From Methanobacteriota archaeon (lineage in GTDB: Archaea; Thermoplasmatota; Thermoplasmata; RBG-16-68-12): a stretch of 7,476 nucleotides of DNA. The notes under the pieces are model-generated. The model was not told the DNA's origin. It did not search any database and was given only the letters and a program-made list of their open reading frames with translations. The DNA lies in contig VBLR01000101.1 in NCBI GenBank assembly GCA_005878665.1, positions 1-7,476 of the forward strand, in the 5' to 3' direction. Shown here one piece after another: positions 6,486-7,476 of this stretch. The translations under genes were made by a program, and so were the position numbers. Position 1 is the first letter of the stretch, and each line of letters starts with the position of its first letter.

Positions 6486-6519
6486 CGAAATACGTCCGGG
6501 CCCGGGCGAGGGGATTTCG
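6486..6519. promoter_or_regulatory. Nested inverted repeats upstream of the cupredoxin gene
   Basis: CGAAAT at 6486-6491 is mirrored by ATTTCG at 6514-6519, and between them lies a perfect 10-base palindrome CCGGGCCCGG at 6496-6505, almost concentric. The element ends 18 bases before ATG 6538. It could be an operator or, if transcribed, a 5'-leader hairpin hindering translation initiation. Confidence 0.35.
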
Positions 6520-6537
6520 CTGGCGGGAACCGAAAGC

Positions 6538-7329
6538 ATGAGGACTCGGATGCGGAGGACGCCGTTCTCGCTCTGGGTGATTGCGGGCGCGCTGACGTAT
6601 AGTGCGCTCGCACTCGTCGGTCTGGCGCTCCCGGTCGTCCTAGCGGGGGGAATTATGGCCGGGGGCGGCCTGCTCCTGTTCCTCTTCCTATTCGTCGCAC
6701 TGTTCCTCGTCGCCGCTGCGTTCACCTTGCGACAGAAGCGATGGGCGTACGTTCTCGGGGCTGCGGTCGCAATCGTGCTGCTCATCCTGTTCTCTTCATT
6801 CATCCTGGCCAGCCTGTCCAACCCTGCCGATTCGGGATTCTGGCTGGCGGTGAGTGTCCTCCCCTTATTGCTGCTCGCCGTTGTCTTTTCGGGCTTGTCA
6901 TTCATGAGCGCGAAGGTGGGCCTCAACCAGAAGCGGTACCTCGTGACCCCGATGTCCTCGGGAGGTTTGCTCACCGTTGCGGTCATTGGCTTCGTCGTCG
7001 GGGGCCTTGTCGTCGGCGCGATTGGCGGCGCGGTCATCCGTGGAGGCCTCGAGGCGGGATCGGCTGATGTCGTGATTGTGTCAGATCCCGTCACGGTGGG
7101 AGCGTACCAGCCGACGACCTTCACCGTCCATCTCTCCGCTGGGGGAAAGGTAACTTGGATCAACAAGGATTCGACGGGCCACACGGTGACAAACAAGTCC
7201 GGCCTCTTCGATTCGGGGACCTTCACGACTCTGCGCACGTGGAGTTATACCTTCACGCAAGCAGGGAGCTACCAGTATTACTGCACCCTCCATCCCAATA
7301 TGGTCGGGACGATTGTCGTCGTGCAGTGA
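6538..7329 (+). CDS. Membrane-anchored blue copper (cupredoxin) protein with five-helix N-terminus
   Basis: 263 residues. A basic N-terminus (MRTRMRR) precedes hydrophobic stretches at about 12-38, 42-63, 70-93, 101-123 and 142-167, giving five predicted membrane helices. Residues about 178-263 form a plastocyanin/halocyanin-like cupredoxin domain: VTVGAYQPTTFTVHLSAGGK, VTWINKDSTGHTVTN with H215, then YQYYCTLHPNMVGTIVVVQ with C249, H252 and M255. These are the complete type-1 copper ligand set (His, Cys, His, Met), so copper binding is expected. With the basic residues inside and five helices, the copper domain would face outside, suiting one-electron transfer on the cell surface, or copper handling. 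Most halocyanins have a lipobox or single anchor; a five-helix anchor is less usual. ATG 6550 is an alternative start. No Shine-Dalgarno; the gene lies alone, divergent from the dehydrogenase and convergent with the next gene. Confidence 0.88.
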   Translation: MRTRMRRTPFSLWVIAGALTYSALALVGLALPVVLAGGIMAGGGLLLFLFLFVALFLVAAAFTLRQKRWAYVLGAAVAIVLLILFSSFILASLSNPADSGFWLAVSVLPLLLLAVVFSGLSFMSAKVGLNQKRYLVTPMSSGGLLTVAVIGFVVGGLVVGAIGGAVIRGGLEAGSADVVIVSDPVTVGAYQPTTFTVHLSAGGKVTWINKDSTGHTVTNKSGLFDSGTFTTLRTWSYTFTQAGSYQYYCTLHPNMVGTIVVVQ

Positions 7330-7380
7330 AACGCTCCGCTGCCCATACGTGACGTCGAGGAAATCGAAACGCTCACTGCA
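7322..7380. repeat. Inverted repeat TGCAGTGA...TCACTGCA spanning two convergent stop codons
   Basis: TGCAGTGA at 7322-7329 (last codons of the cupredoxin gene) is the exact reverse complement of TCACTGCA at 7373-7380 (last codons of the minus-strand gene), because both genes end Gln-stop as CAGTGA. GAAACGCTC is also directly repeated at 7328-7336 and 7366-7374. The 43-base spacing makes a stable terminator hairpin doubtful. Confidence 0.25.
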
Positions 7381-7476
7381 GCTTCGAGATGACCTTCGTC
7401 GCTTCGGAGGTCGTCCACGCCTTCAGCGTCTGCGTCTTGACGTTCCCGAGCTTCCCGATTTCGAGAAGGAGCTGCA
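7373..7476 (-). CDS. C-terminal end of an unrecognised protein
   Basis: An open frame enters from the right edge and ends at TGA 7373-7375. The 33 visible residues include QLLLEIGKLGNVKTQT, then AWTTSEATKVISKLQ, which look like two amphipathic helices with Lys-rich ends. GC-rich third codon positions (CTC, AAG, ACG, GTC) and the convergent layout with the cupredoxin gene support real coding. I do not recognise a family; the helix-turn-helix-like spacing is too short to call a DNA-binding domain. Confidence 0.55.
   Translation of the reverse strand, partial: QLLLEIGKLGNVKTQTLKAWTTSEATKVISKLQ

Noticed and set aside
6426..7238. 270-codon minus-strand open frame opposite the cupredoxin gene
   Set aside because: Low-complexity Thr/Pro/Arg composition expected from the complement of hydrophobic codons; the plus frame has helices and all copper ligands.
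1..7476. CRISPR arrays, insertion sequences, tRNA or rRNA genes, toxin-antitoxin or phage genes
   Set aside because: No regularly spaced repeats, transposase motifs or RNA gene folds were seen; every gap is under 170 bases.

Overview
The window is GC-rich, compactly coded DNA with six complete genes, one protein gene cut by each window edge, and one broken gene. I infer an archaeon, possibly an aerobic or microaerobic member of the Thermoplasmatota. The reasons are the near absence of Shine-Dalgarno sequences before most starts (suggesting leaderless transcripts), a membrane protein ending in a roadblock/longin-like domain, and a membrane-anchored halocyanin-like blue copper protein. This assignment is inference; no rRNA or other marker gene is present.

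Layout. Positions 1-3554 carry three genes on the minus strand, in transcription order: a seven-helix membrane protein with a C-terminal roadblock/longin-like domain (2400-3554), a MOSC-domain protein (1704-2234), and a DUF885-type metallopeptidase-like protein (1-1620, cut at its C-terminus). The gaps of 165 and 83 bases neither prove nor exclude an operon. A divergent 109-base gap (3555-3663) separates this block from a plus-strand unit: a pirin-type bicupin (3664-4401), overlapping by 4 bases (ATGA) with a fusion of a GcvH/LbpA-like lipoyl domain to a TusA-like sulfur-carrier domain (4398-5063). A frameshifted, truncated glyoxalase-fold (VOC) remnant follows at 5106-5349. A zinc-dependent medium-chain dehydrogenase lies convergently at 5358-6380. 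After a divergent gap holding repeat elements comes a five-helix membrane protein with a C-terminal cupredoxin domain (6538-7329). The C-terminus of an unrecognised minus-strand gene (7373-7476) closes the window.

The most noteworthy item is the lipoyl-TusA fusion coupled to pirin. Lipoate-binding GcvH-like proteins and separate TusA proteins are known partners in heterodisulfide-reductase-like sulfur oxidation (sHdr). Here both kinds of domain sit in one polypeptide, with no sHdr, glycine-cleavage or lipoate-ligase gene in view. Second is the DUF885-like protein, whose zinc-site motif reads HEEYGH: it lacks the Pro of the family's HExxPGH and so matches the HExxGH spacing known from dipeptidyl peptidase III. 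Otherwise the genes look like general redox and accessory functions (pirin, MOSC, dehydrogenase, cupredoxin) rather than one pathway.
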